Below, piece after piece: positions 1-9,628 of a stretch of 25,909 nucleotides of DNA (the stretch's first letter is position 1; the number at the start of each line of letters is the position of its first letter). The notes beneath the pieces are model-generated. The model was given only the letters and a program-made list of their open reading frames with translations. It was not told the DNA's origin and did not search any database. The DNA is taken from the NCBI GenBank assembly GCA_032718475.1, contig JAUCBJ010008631.1, forward strand, positions 1-25,909, in the 5' to 3' direction. This stretch comes from Nemertoderma westbladi. Lineage: Eukaryota; Xenacoelomorpha; Nemertodermatida; Nemertodermatidae. Position numbers and translations under genes: made by a program.

Positions 1-1271
1 TAGGCCTACTGACCTACTGGTACCGGTTCTGATTTACCGGTACTTTTCAATCTTATTGCTTACCGCAAATAAGATCGATAGCTATTATTGTACGCGCTTT
101 TATAGACCTTCAGCAGTTTAACCTGCCGAAATTTATATGTCTTTATTGATAAACTGCCTTTTATAAGATGACAAGATTTAATACAAAAACAAACCAAAAA
201 CATTAGCCGAAGCCAGTCCATGCGCGTCCAAATGACCCGTTTATAACACCGGGAGACTGGATTCGTGGGCTTAAATTTATTTGCGGTCAAGCCTACTGTA
301 TTATTCGATTGATTACTAATATATAATCTCTGACAAATATTATTCACTTTCGGGAAATATTAGCAGTTCCTTTTAGGACGTGGCGCTCTACCTATGTAAA
401 CAGAGTTATGACTGATACTACACACAACGATATGGCTTAAATTTCAAGCATAGGGCGCATTCTTTAGGAATGCTTTATTATCAGATCCAAATCACTTTAC
501 AATCACGTACGCTACCGGTAACGCACAACACTGCTCACTGATATGCCGACAGTTACTGACTTTGATCAGGTATAAAGAGATATGCACTGGACTCAGGTAG
601 TGTCTGTCAAACAACATTAGATTCACTACAAACACAATAATAAAGTCGCAATTGTTGTACATAACCCTTCTCTCTAACCTGTAGTGTATCAAGGATATTG
701 GGAAAATGCGGGTTGATTATTGATATTCTTCAACTAATAACATCCAATTATACTGATACAAAATTACAAACAGTAAAAGCAGTATGACGGTAGGTTAAGA
801 TACAATTAGATTGCAAGTAATGAGATCAATGAATTAAATCGATATGAATCGTTTGTTTGGTAATAGCTATGCTTTCTATAATTTAGCCTACTAATGTTCT
901 TATAAAAAGGCAGAAAACATTTCGCTATCTCAACACGGTCTTAAAACACTGATAATAAAGTCTAAAAAATCATAACCAAAGTCCCGTGACTTTAGCTCTC
1001 TTATTTTCCAAGAATCCCGTTCAACACATGTAATCAGCAGTGAGACAGGATAATTTCAGTTCAGTAGCTCGGGATTGGTCGAAATCAGAACTAACTCAAC
1101 GCAGGGCTATGGGTAACTGGGGCAACCTTCCCAAGTCGGCTGTCCAATCGAACAGCTCAGATTCCTCCTAAAGGATTCCAACGCCTTGGAGGGGGGAACT
1201 GGTTAGCAAAGAAAACAAATCAGTCATATCCCAGAAAAACCTTTACAGTAGGTTTCAGAGTATTTTAGCGT
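1..1271. other. AT-rich non-coding region upstream of pol
   Basis: No convincing gene is seen; the short minus-strand reading frames here look like chance. The visible signals are a perfect 8-bp inverted repeat (GTACCGGT at 20-27, ACCGGTAC at 36-43), a TATA-like TATAAAAAG at 901-909 and an AATAAA at 954-959. A TATA box followed some 50 bp later by a poly(A)-type signal resembles the U3/R part of an LTR, so this may be the remains of the 5' LTR and leader of the pol element that follows. I found no matching copy downstream, so that is inference. No gag or protease reading was recognised in the three plus frames just upstream of 1272. Confidence 0.45.
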
Positions 1272-2657
1272 ATGGGGGAAAAACTGGGTTGCGGGGCGAA
1301 GGGCCAGTTACATCCCACAGAAGCTTTTACAGAAGATACTATCCGCCAGACGAAAGACGGACATTATGAGGTAGGGATGTTATGGCGTAACCAACGTCCT
1401 AAACTTATAAATAATTATCCGCTAGCCTTAAAACGTTTAAAATCAATACGACAACGTTTATTAAAGGACGAGAAAGCCCATTTACAGTATAATACACAGA
1501 TGGAGACGTATTTGACGAAAGGGTACGCTATCAGAATGACAAACCCAGAGATTGTGACAGACCAGACATACTATTTACCACATCACTACGTGAGACACCC
1601 TGACAAACCAGACAAAGTACGTGTAGTTAATGACTGCGCGGCTCTCTTTGAGGGAATGTCTCTCAATACGGAGTTGATGGATGGACCAAACATGAATAAT
1701 TATCTCATGGGGGTGATTATGCGCTTCCGTCAGCGTCAAGTAGCATTTACTTGTGACGTAGAAGCCATGTTTCACCAAGTGCGAGCATTAGAGCAAGACA
1801 GAGACAGTTTGAGGTTCCTCTGGTACCCGGATGGGGACTTAAGTCAACCACCGGCGACTTACCAAAGGCAAGTTCGCGTATTCGGTGCCAGAGACAGCCC
1901 AAATTGCACGTTGTATGCCCTAAAGCAGACCGCTAGGGATCAGAAACATAAGTATGACCCAGAGGTAATCCAAGTAGTAGAACGAGACTTTTACGTTGAC
2001 GATGGATTACAAAGTTGCGACACAGTAGAACATGCTATAACAGTAGCACATCAACTACGGGACTGTTTAGCAGGCGGAGGTTTTAACCTCACCAAGTTTG
2101 CTTCAAATAGTGCCGAATTAGTGAATTCATTCGAAACGACTGAACGTGGGGGTGGTGACATCGACTTGGAATTCGAACCACTACCAACGACCAAGGTGTT
2201 GGGACTATTTTGGGACCCGAACACAGACAACTTTCGAGTGAAAGTAAGACTGGACGCTCAAGGAGATTCTCTGACAAAGAGGTCTTGCTTGTCAAAACTG
2301 AGTAGACTGTTCGATCCATTAGGTTTTATCAGCCCAATAATACTGCAAGCAAGAATATACATGCGCAGTATTTGGAAAGATGGACTGACATGGGATGAAC
2401 CGATCTCATCAGAACAAGTAGACTTATGGAAAACTTGGGAGGCGCAATTATCTTCGCTAGAGGATTATTCCATACCCCGGGTATATTTTCCATTACAGAC
2501 GACATTTCCTGACAACTTAGAATTACATTGTTTTTCCGACGCCAGTGACAACGGCTTTGGAGTGACAGCGTATTTGCGCAGACAAGTAGAGACTCAGATG
2601 AGTTTGATGTTTCGCTCATTACTTCTAAGGCTAAGACCATGCCTACTAAGTACATGA
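1272..2657 (+). pseudogene. pol: BEL/Pao reverse transcriptase and start of RNase H (pol part 1)
   Basis: RNA-dependent DNA polymerase that would copy the element RNA inside virus-like particles. Visible RT motifs are VRVVNDCAA at about residues 117-124, motif A FTCDVEAMF with Asp162, motif B VFGARDSPN at 203-211, the catalytic YVDD at 241-244, LTKFASN at 273-279 and the VLGLFWD step at 309-315. The connection ends in LHCFSDAS (418-425), the first RNase H Asp. The product starts inside pol: a TAG at 1266-1268 stands just upstream in frame, so ATG 1272 is only the first Met and the protease and Gag parts are missing. After about 2597 this frame leaves the family and the homologous reading continues in the frame of the next entry, so an indel lies at about 2585-2597. 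The last 20 or so codons are out-of-frame. Confidence 0.88.
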
Positions 2658-3298
2658 CGACACCACGCGCTGAGCTACAAGCCGCAACTCTGTCAACGAC
2701 AATTGTAAACCTTATACAGACTGAACTACAGTCAAGTTTACAGATATTTTATTGGACTGACGCGACGTTAGTTTTATTTTATATAAACAACGACACACTT
2801 GAATTTAAGACATTTGTGGCTAACCGTCGTGCAGAAATATTAGATCGTTCAATAAAGGAAGATTGGCGACATTGTCCCGGACCACAAAATCCACCTGATA
2901 TTGCGTCGCGAGGAATGATGCCCGAGGAATTCTGTAAACCGGAGAACAAGAAATTCTGGCAACATGGACCACAATTCTTGCAAAGAACATCACAACATTG
3001 GCCGCCACTATATGATAATAAGTCTAACACTATCCCTAAAGATGCCGAAATTAAAAAGCCAAAGAAAGGGAAAGCAAAGAAAAGGACGACGGCGAAACTT
3101 AAGAAAAAACCAAAAGCGAAATGGAAAGATATAACTTACAAAGTTAAGGCCGGAAGACTTGCGAGCCTTTCTACACCAGACATATCGCCAAACGGTCAAC
3201 CAGACGTATCGCCAGACAGTCAACCAGACACGTTACCAGACGATCAACCAGACATTTTGCCAGACATGTCACTAGACGTTTCGCCGGATGTTCCGTGA
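2597..3298 (+). pseudogene. pol: BEL/Pao RNase H domain and basic linker (pol part 2)
   Basis: Continuation of pol in a new frame after the indel. The family-like reading already begins at about 2597, upstream of the first Met at 2639. RNase H, which removes RNA from the RNA:DNA hybrid, shows TPRAELQAA (Glu motif), FYWTDATLVLFYI (Asp motif) and NPPDIASRGM, the typical BEL/Pao 'NPAD-SRG' end. After it comes a Lys-rich stretch (about 3040-3130), then GRLASL encoded by the recurrent palindromic motif, then a run of Pro-Asp repeats. A TGA at 3296-3298 ends the frame inside those repeats. The same frame stays open beyond it with the same repeat type, so the stop looks like a late point mutation. 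Confidence 0.82.
3151..3172 (+). repeat. Recurrent palindromic motif, copy 1 (in pol)
   Basis: CGGAAGACTTGCGAGCCTTT. The core family sequence is GGAAGACTCGCGAGCC, an imperfect palindrome around CTCGCGAG that could form an RNA stem. This copy is translated as G-R-L-A-S-L. Four more copies on the same strand lie at 6768, 7915, 10945 and 11215. Confidence 0.75.
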
Positions 3299-3350
3299 AA
3301 CATTTTACCAGACATATCACAAGATGTTCTACCAGACATTAGTAACGTAC
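3175..3350 (+). repeat. Degenerate Pro-Asp coding repeat in pol
   Basis: Short units such as CAACCAGACGTATCGCCAGA recur with changes and encode SPDVSPDSQPD-like peptides. The unit length is variable (about 12-24 bp) and always in frame, with the mutated stop at 3296 inside. It is probably a disordered linker that expanded by slippage. Confidence 0.6.
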
Positions 3351-3777
3351 TAACACATAGTAAAGCCGCAGTTTCCCTATTGGAGCGGCCTTATATTGAC
3401 AAACTACCAAACTTGACACTCTTGAGTAACCATAAGTACAGTGAAACCTCATGTATTACAGATGTGGGTAGTACCTATACAAATGTAAATACAGGTGTTA
3501 CTTTACGCTCAAGAGACATACCAATCTTACAACCTACGGTGAGACCTGGGATTAATATTGGCAGAAAAATAAGTTTGCTGAAACCCAGCGATCCCATAGA
3601 ATTTAAACCACCATTAGGGATCGACACACAAAGTACCGACAATCAAGGTAAGAAGACGAAGAAGGACAAATTACTTGTGGACCCGGACGGATCAACAGTC
3701 AACAAGGGAATACTTACCGGCGGACCCGTGGGCCCATCTAGTAAAACAAAACCTTCAAAATTGACCATTGACTTACC
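3299..3777 (+). pseudogene. pol linker between RNase H and integrase (part 3)
   Basis: The frame of the RNase H part stays open here after the in-frame TGA. It begins with more LPDI/QDVLPDI repeats and continues as a low-complexity Ser/Thr/Pro/Lys-rich stretch with no domain I recognise; the first Met is at 3380. It ends at the 11-bp TSD (3767-3777), which reads I-D-L-P in this frame. The same four residues are read again at the start of the integrase part. BEL/Pao pol usually continues directly into the integrase, so a linker of about 200 residues is long for the family. Confidence 0.6.
3767..3777 (+). repeat. Target-site duplication, left copy (LINE copy 1)
   Basis: ATTGACTTACC, identical to 4939-4949. 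The two copies flank the LINE fragment. Between this copy and the first LINE-homologous base (about 3783) lie a few extra bases (ATTGA) that repeat the start of the TSD, a common kind of filler at 5' junctions. Confidence 0.85.
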
Positions 3778-4938
3778 ATTGACAAGGCCTTTGATTCAGT
3801 CTCTCGCTCACGTATGTTCAGCATACTTTCATTATATGGGATTCCTCATGAAATTATTGCAGCAATCAGATCAGTATACGATGGTTCGACAACATTTGTG
3901 TCTACTGTTGACGGTGACACAGAACCATTTGAAGTGTTATGGGGCGTCCTCCAAGGAGACACACTTGCACCATTCTTGTTCATTATTGTGGTTGACTATG
4001 TTCTACGCATGTCCTTAGATCATTATAATGATGATGGGGTGATGATAACTCCACCTACTGGCTCCAGAAGTCGAGGAAATCCTGCCAAGTACCTAACTGA
4101 TCTAGACTTTGCTGATGACTTAGGAGTACTCTCAGAATCATTAGAGGGAGCCCAACGGCTCCTCAGCTCATTAGAACATGCTGTTTCTAGTGTTGGTCTT
4201 TTTATTAACTCCAGAAAGACCAAAATTCTGACAGTTAACTTTGAAAGTCCTCAGCAAGTCTGTGATCGGATGAGCATAAGCTCAAAGGATGGTATGCTTG
4301 AGCATGTGGACGACTTCTGTTACCTGGGATCATGGATCCGGAAGTCAGGTGAGGACCTTCGAATACGTAAGGGAAAGGCATGGGCTGGGCAGCCTTGAAT
4401 AGGCTTTCCAGGATTTGGAAGTCACCGAGAATTAATCGAAAACTTAAGGTCCGATTATTTAGAGCAGCAGTAGTTCCAGTACTCCTCTACGGGAGTCCAT
4501 GCTGGGCTCTAACTGCTGAGGACACCAAATCTCTGGATGGCACATTCACAAGAATGCTACGCCGGGTTCATTGTGTCAAGTACAATGCACACATCTCCAA
4601 CCAGACACTATATAACATTGGAGGTGTCTCATTGGTTCCCCCAAGCTTGACACTAGAACAAAATCGCCTCCGCTTTGCAGGACATTGCTTTCGCCGTGAG
4701 GACCAGCCAGTGCATAATCTTGTACTTTGGCAGCCTCATGGAGTGAATAAGCATGGTGGACAGCCCATGACTTTCTTGAGACGCATCTTAAAGGACACTG
4801 GCCTTAAAGATGCGGATGATCTAGCAAATGTCATGGGTGATAGGGAGTTGTGGCGGTGCAATTTTGTTGACAAGCCGGCACAGCATTCTTAAAAATGCAG
4901 CTGCAATGCAGCATGCCGATCCTAGTAGTAGTAGTAGT
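3778..4938 (+). mobile_element. 5'-truncated RTE-like LINE, copy 1, inserted in BEL/Pao pol
   Basis: From about 3783 the sequence matches the longer LINE at 14928-18678 (equivalent start about 17535) almost base for base. By eye there are only about a dozen or so substitutions and two small indels over 1.15 kb. It ends, like the other copies, in a short (TAG)n tail at 4923-4938, and is bounded by the ATTGACTTACC duplication. It carries the 3' half of the RT and the C-terminal domain only. Low divergence implies a recent insertion, after the BEL/Pao copy was in place. Confidence 0.92.
3790..4892 (+). pseudogene. LINE reverse transcriptase C-terminal half (copy 1)
   Basis: Encodes the palm from motif B on (GVLQGDTLAPFLFIIVVDY), the catalytic FADD in LDFADDLGVLSE, the INSRKTKIL helix and VDDFCYLGSWI. 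The C-terminal part follows (RIWKSPRINRKLKVRLF, ALTAEDTKSLDGTFTRMLRR, RLRFAGHCFR). Motif A is cut off at the 5' truncation and is also out of frame. A 5-bp insertion near 4383-4389 (CTGGG, absent from copy 2) shifts the frame, so the two halves read as 3814-4398 and 4380-4892. It stops at 4890-4892, just before the LINE 3' end. It cannot encode a working RT. FADD is intact here but frameshifted in copy 2 and altered to FTDD in copy 3. Confidence 0.88.
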
Positions 4939-4949
4939 ATTGACTTACC
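4939..4949 (+). repeat. Target-site duplication, right copy (LINE copy 1)
   Basis: ATTGACTTACC, directly after the (TAG)n tail; a perfect match to 3767-3777. Confidence 0.85.
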
Positions 4950-6480
4950 TGATGACGTCATAAATACTTACGTCGACCGTATTGTAAATCTGACAGATTC
5001 TTGGACAAATGCGTGCCGAAAATTAGCGTGGATTGTACGTTTTGTACAATACGTTAAAGGCAAACGCGACTTTACACGTCGACTTACATTGACTGAGATC
5101 GACAGATGTGAAATTAAATTAATTCGCCATTACCAATTGCGATATTTCGCACGCGAATTCACATCCATAAGTCAAGGTCAACCAATCAAGTCGTCATCAA
5201 TATTGAGTTGGAGTCCGATAATTTATAATGGCTTAATTTGTCATAATTCTCGGCTTCAAAACATAGACTTTAATACTAACTTTAGATACCCAATAATAAT
5301 ACCACAACATCACGAATTACAACGTGCAATGATACTGGACGCACACTTACATCTTAAACACGCTGGAAGACACCACTGTCTTTCATACTTACGTACAAGA
5401 TTTGTATTAATTAGACCCAGTAAAGCACTAAGTTCAGTGACACGTATGTGTATTATTTGTAAGAAGGTACATTCTAGAATAAGTACCCAAGAAATGAGTG
5501 AACTTCCACAAGCACGACTACAAGCATTCAGACCACCTTTTACAGAGACTGGAATTGACTGCTTTGGTCCCATACATACAAAACGTGGACGTATACTAGT
5601 AAAACGTTGGGGACTGATTTTCACATGCATGTCCAGTAGGGCAGTTCATATTGAACGAGTGATGGATCTTTCCACCAACGCTTTTATACTAGCATTGCGG
5701 CGATTTATCGCTAGATGCGGACTAGTAAAATGCTTGTACTCAGACCAAGGTACAAACTTTGTTGGTGCTCGAAATGAAATTGCTAGAGCCTTTAAGAAAT
5801 TAGATCATGATCAAATCTCAAACGAACTATGTCCTTACAAAATTGTTTGGAAGTTTAATCCTCCAGATAGTCCATGGAGAGTCGGAGTCTGGGAGAGATT
5901 GATAAGATCAATAAAAACAGCCATGGCAAAAGTAATTCCAGTACACCACATCTTGACAGACGACCAACTGACCACATTGTTTGTTGAAATCGAGGCAATA
6001 CTAAATACTAGACCAATAGTATTAGTACCCGATGACAAACAATCCCAGTTTGCTTTAACACCTGCACACCTGCTAATGCAGGCACCAACTTCATTGATGC
6101 CTATTTCTATTCCAATAGAAGGCGATAGCTACGGTAGAAAAGCATGGAAAATCACGCAACTACTAGCTAACAAATTCTGGGAAATATGGCAAAACCATTA
6201 TTTGCCCTCTATTTCTGCCAGAACTACTTGGTACAATAACACCCGCGCTTTAAAAGTGGGAGATCATGTACTCTTAGCAGAAGTGAATTTAAAAAGACGC
6301 TTCTGGATAACTGGTGTTATTTTAGACACACATCCATCTATGGATGGAGTGACAAGAACCGTGACGGTATGGACAATTGACGGTCGTACGGTAGACAGAC
6401 TGACCCAACATCTCGTACTTCTTGAAGAGACTCGTAACGAGTCTGGAGATTACAAGTCTCCAACTAATGTTAGTAAATAG
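4939..6480 (+). pseudogene. pol: BEL/Pao integrase and C-terminal DUF5641-like domain (pol part 4)
   Basis: Would join the element cDNA to host DNA. The open frame reaches back into the LINE tail (ATG 4828), but those about 37 codons are foreign; the pol reading starts at the TSD. Counting from 4828, the zinc-binding region is at about 172-211 (His-rich HLHLKHAGRHH and CIICK). The catalytic core has Asp244 (TGIDCFGP), Asp306 (YSDQGTNF) and Glu356 (VGVWERLIRSIK), as in DDE integrases. Near the end ALKVGDHVLLAE and RRFWITGVI match the DUF5641-type tail of BEL/Pao integrases. The stop is TAG 6478-6480. This part is uninterrupted for about 510 codons, so it is the best preserved section, but it is cut off from RT by the LINE and the TGA at 3296. 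Confidence 0.9.
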
Positions 6481-7144
6481 TAAGGAGTTTACAAATAGAT
6501 TTCCACGTACCTGTACACCGTAGTAAAGACAGCGGTAGAATTCCATTGTCTTTATATGTGAACATTGATGGTAGTACCCTTATGTGTCACATAGGAGCGG
6601 GATTTGTAGGTATAAGAAATGGAATTCTTCTTGGAACTCACAATATTGAGACATTTTCGAAATTTTAGACAATCCATTTGGATTTGAAAAATTTTTAAAA
6701 TTGATTCTCCAGTGAATGGATTTCAGGGTACAGTCGGGTGGGACTTAACATTAGAGAAACAAGAGAACGGAAGACTCGCGAGCCTTTCTTAAATTTTAAA
6801 TTAAATTTTACACGGTCTTGTTTCAACAAGTTACGTCTACCAATAGACTTCCCTATATTACTAATTCTTGATTGCCTATTTTCTGATAATAGTTTGGGAT
6901 CAAAAAGTGAGTCTTTTAGACTCACAGCCAGTTTAGCCCAAATTCGTTTTTATTTCGGCAAAAAATTTTAGATAAGAAACAGTGTGTCATTAAAGAAACC
7001 CTAGATCTTAGGCTATGGGTAGGAGGTTAGAGCATTGTCGAGCCAAAAGGGCAGACGAAAAAACCCTCAAATCTCCTCACAACTAACAATAAACTCTGTT
7101 GTATTCCCTCTAGTAGCAATGATTATGGTACCATACTTCTAATA
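6481..7144 (+). other. Spacer between integrase and downstream ORF, with two hairpins
   Basis: No gene is supported. It contains copy 2 of the recurrent palindromic motif (6768-6790) and a perfect hairpin (GTGAGTC at 6907-6913, loop TTTTA, GACTCAC at 6919-6925). The frame of the next gene is open back to TAG 7028-7030, but the first in-frame ATG is 7145. I saw no LTR-like repeat or tRNA-primer site here, so nothing in the spacer clearly separates two different elements. Confidence 0.5.
6768..6790 (+). repeat. Recurrent palindromic motif, copy 2 (spacer)
   Basis: CGGAAGACTCGCGAGCCTTT followed by CTT, preceded by CAAGAGAA. The copies at 10945 and 11215 are preceded by CAAGAGTGGA and CAAGAGCAGA, so the shared block extends about 10 bp to the left. 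Confidence 0.75.
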
Positions 7145-9331
7145 ATGGCAAAAGGGATACATGGAGAGCCGAGATGGGGATATGATATCCAAGAGGAAGC
7201 AGCAGCGCCATTCGAACGATTTGGAGCTAAAGACTACACCATATTTGGTATAAAGGAATTGTCAGAAAGTACAGCAAAACTCGCAAAGACTAAATATGAC
7301 TCGACGGTATTAAAGAGAAGGCAGAATGCGTTAAATGAAAGAATCGAAAGTTTACGTAAAACCTTCAACGAACTTTATCCGTACGATGCTTTATGTGATA
7401 CGGGAGATATCAGTGAAGACCCCGATACCGAAATAAGTCGTTTGTATCATACCATGCAATACCTGAAGGCGCATGAACCTATGCCTGCGGTACGCGATGA
7501 ATTCGATGGAATACATCTTTATAGACGAACTCGAGGAGATGATAGAGAAACGAAGGAAGCCTTTTCAGTTTACAAACTTTATTATCAATGTGGTGCTTGT
7601 ATGCGCGAACAACAAAAGGCGATTCCGATGCGTTTGAATAAGGAAAATCCCGAACAGATATTGGTGAGGTGTTCGAACCATCAACAACTACGCTACCAGG
7701 AAGGAGGGTATCCTTTATCGAATCCGTATCACTCATTTGCTATGTGTGGACCAAATGCGGGAGAAATTGTCGTTTGCCCACCTAAGATTGTTGAACCCGA
7801 TGCATTTGAACTTACGCTGGAAGAGGTGACTCAGTCAACACGCGAAAAGAAAGAAGCTCTTAGCCTATACAGAGCCTATAAGGCTTTCGAGGAAGGTGAG
7901 ATGGAAGAATGGGGCGGAAGACTCGCGAGCCTACCTTACCATTGGACGTCACACGATCAAACTTCAGCTAAGGAGATGACGCCGGAAATTTTCGAAAGTA
8001 TAAACTTTGCCCAAAACGTTATTCAGAGGCTACAGATTGCATCCCCGGAAAGGACAAGAGAAATGCAACCGCGTAGTACTTCGACCACGAAACCATTGAG
8101 TATGACACTCAATTACCCTATTAGTATACCAGTCCGAGAAGATACGACGTACGAAATACCTATTGTGGATCATCCGGAAATCATTTCAAACTTAGAGTTT
8201 CTTCCTGCAGTTGTTCTAAGCGATATGGTTAAGATATATGATTTACGTAGACATATTACGCAAAAGGTCGTGCATAATGTTCCGCCTCATATTCAAGACT
8301 TTAGGGAACTGGATAGAGCTGGCGCTGATATAGCTCCGAGCAACCTAAAAGGATATTTAACCAGGACAATTCGCTTATGGATCGAAACAGGAACCTTTGA
8401 ATCGGATACAGACATCGCCACGAATTGGCAAGGTAAAGTTATTCGTTTCGAGGATGAAAAGGACATAGAGAAGATTTGGCAACCTTCGGAAGAGTTAATG
8501 GACGAATGGAACAGGACACTTAGATCGTTTCAAGAAAATGGTTACATGTTTTATGACAACGAGGGCGGCAGCCATCAACAGAGTCTGACCTCCAAGTCTA
8601 TACAAATTAGAACGGCAGACGGAGTTTTGCACGTCTTTAGTAGACAACGGAGCGACAAACGAATGCCGATACCTCCAGGAAACACTAAGCGACACCACCT
8701 GATTACTAATATAGTAAAGAAGATGGACCAAGCCTGCAACATCGACGCCAGAATGTTACCGAAGATGGTGAGAAATATCATTTTAGATAAAACCGTTGTA
8801 AAGATTGGATCAGGAGTGAGAGAGGATTTAATTAGCGACTTCGCCGGCATGTCAGACAGTGACGACCGATTACCGACACCTTACGTCGACACTCGACCTC
8901 TTATACTGTGGTCTATAGAACAAGGATATTTCTGTGAGTATGACACTCAAAAGACTGGAACTGGATACATTTCCTACCTGTTGTTCAATTGGGACTACAA
9001 GGAAAGTAAAAGAACCAAGTATATCGAAACGTATGGAGAAGGTGATACTCCGGATATAAATGAGTTTGAATCACAGCTTAAATGGAGAGGATGCGTATAT
9101 TGGGCTATCACTTCGCCTCCAAGAGCGGTACTACAATATTATTTAGCGATAGAGTCATCAGTAAATGTTTGCTTAGTCGCCGACATTGTGTCTCGGACTC
9201 TTAAAAGACATCCACTTTGTCTTGGAGAAGGACATACGTTCTACGAGGAAGGGAGAATTCATACCGACGTGTTTAGACGATTTCTCGAACCCTTCTACAA
9301 TTCCGATGCTCAGTGCAATGCCTTTACTTGA
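7145..9331 (+). CDS. Large element-encoded protein with DEDDy 3'-5' exonuclease-like domain
   Basis: 728 codons from ATG 7145 to TGA 9329-9331. Residues 1-140 are charged and helical. C149/C152/C176/H179 (CGAC and CSNH) could bind zinc. The part at about 465-690 has the layout of the RNase D/WRN/Rrp6 exonuclease fold. Exo I-like is YDNEGG (Asp471, Glu473), followed by SIQIRTADGVLHVF as the expected beta-strand pair. Exo II-like is KIGSGVREDL (Asp561), followed by PYVDTRPL. Exo III-like is QYYLAIESS (Tyr666-x3-Glu670, where Asp is usual). Such enzymes trim RNA or ssDNA 3' ends. DEDDy ORF3s are known in LTR and Athena retroelements of bdelloid rotifers, so capture by a retroelement has precedent. 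The frame stays open after the TGA, so the stop may be a mutation. The exonuclease call is by motif only; no BEL/Pao Gag signature is seen. Confidence 0.6.
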   Translation: MAKGIHGEPRWGYDIQEEAAAPFERFGAKDYTIFGIKELSESTAKLAKTKYDSTVLKRRQNALNERIESLRKTFNELYPYDALCDTGDISEDPDTEISRLYHTMQYLKAHEPMPAVRDEFDGIHLYRRTRGDDRETKEAFSVYKLYYQCGACMREQQKAIPMRLNKENPEQILVRCSNHQQLRYQEGGYPLSNPYHSFAMCGPNAGEIVVCPPKIVEPDAFELTLEEVTQSTREKKEALSLYRAYKAFEEGEMEEWGGRLASLPYHWTSHDQTSAKEMTPEIFESINFAQNVIQRLQIASPERTREMQPRSTSTTKPLSMTLNYPISIPVREDTTYEIPIVDHPEIISNLEFLPAVVLSDMVKIYDLRRHITQKVVHNVPPHIQDFRELDRAGADIAPSNLKGYLTRTIRLWIETGTFESDTDIATNWQGKVIRFEDEKDIEKIWQPSEELMDEWNRTLRSFQENGYMFYDNEGGSHQQSLTSKSIQIRTADGVLHVFSRQRSDKRMPIPPGNTKRHHLITNIVKKMDQACNIDARMLPKMVRNIILDKTVVKIGSGVREDLISDFAGMSDSDDRLPTPYVDTRPLILWSIEQGYFCEYDTQKTGTGYISYLLFNWDYKESKRTKYIETYGEGDTPDINEFESQLKWRGCVYWAITSPPRAVLQYYLAIESSVNVCLVADIVSRTLKRHPLCLGEGHTFYEEGRIHTDVFRRFLEPFYNSDAQCNAFT
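7915..7937 (+). repeat. Recurrent palindromic motif, copy 3 (inside the exonuclease-like ORF)
   Basis: CGGAAGACTCGCGAGCCTAC, again read as G-R-L-A-S-L, in the same codon phase as in pol at 3151. Apart from the third-codon changes the core is identical. Confidence 0.75.
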
Positions 9332-9628
9332 GCAGGATTTAGTATATTTCGAGACGTGTATCTTCGCTGTGCGGGATCTCTTATCGAAAGACCATCTATG
9401 TTTACATTGTTACCTTATGAAGGAGAACGTATCGTCGAGGTTACCGATGAATCACGGCAGACGCGCGCGCCTATTGGTCACTTAGGTTATGATTTCGAAG
9501 TAACGACGACCATTGATGATCCTCTAGAGGAACTTCTTGAGATTGAAAGGAACCTCCCGAAGAAATCTCAGACGGAGATTCGACAACTAGAAGCAACAGA
9601 TGCTGTAGTTTGCATACCCACCTTCTGA
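9332..9628 (+). pseudogene. In-frame continuation of the exonuclease-like ORF
   Basis: Directly after the TGA at 9329-9331 the same frame reads AGFSIFRDVYLRCAG and runs about 98 codons to a TGA at 9626-9628. The composition is like that of the preceding gene (many Glu, Thr and Arg). Residues such as DFEVTTTIDDPLEELLEIERN suggest an acidic linker. At about 9600-9628 the next reading (SETYQPADPDDYDYS) is in another frame, so a one-base indel is likely there. No domain recognised. Confidence 0.5.

Larger units (their letters stand above)
1272..6480 (+). mobile_element. BEL/Pao-type LTR retrotransposon pol region, interrupted by a LINE
   Basis: RT, RNase H, an integrase with an HHCC-like zinc region and DDE residues, and a C-terminal DUF5641-like domain follow each other on one strand in the order of BEL/Pao pol. 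The element is inactive: there is a frameshift near 2585-2597, a TGA at 3296-3298, and a 1161-bp LINE insertion (3778-4938) with a duplicated 11-bp target. Gag and protease are not found upstream, and no flanking LTR pair was found. The true borders are therefore unknown and these coordinates are only the coding minimum. The genes at 7145-10865 may belong to the same element, because they share its strand and a recurrent palindromic motif. Confidence 0.85.

Noticed and set aside
60-692. Two short minus-strand open frames
   Set aside because: Less than 100 codons, no motifs, AT-rich chance composition.
1575-3223. Minus-strand open frames opposite pol
   Set aside because: Antisense shadows of the RT and RNase H reading.
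4828-4938. N-terminal extension of the integrase ORF from ATG 4828
   Set aside because: These codons are the LINE 3' end read out of frame, before the TSD; they are not part of pol.
9453-9475. Possible sixth copy of the palindromic motif
   Set aside because: Too many mismatches (CGGCAGACGCGCGCGCC) and a different codon phase; could be chance.
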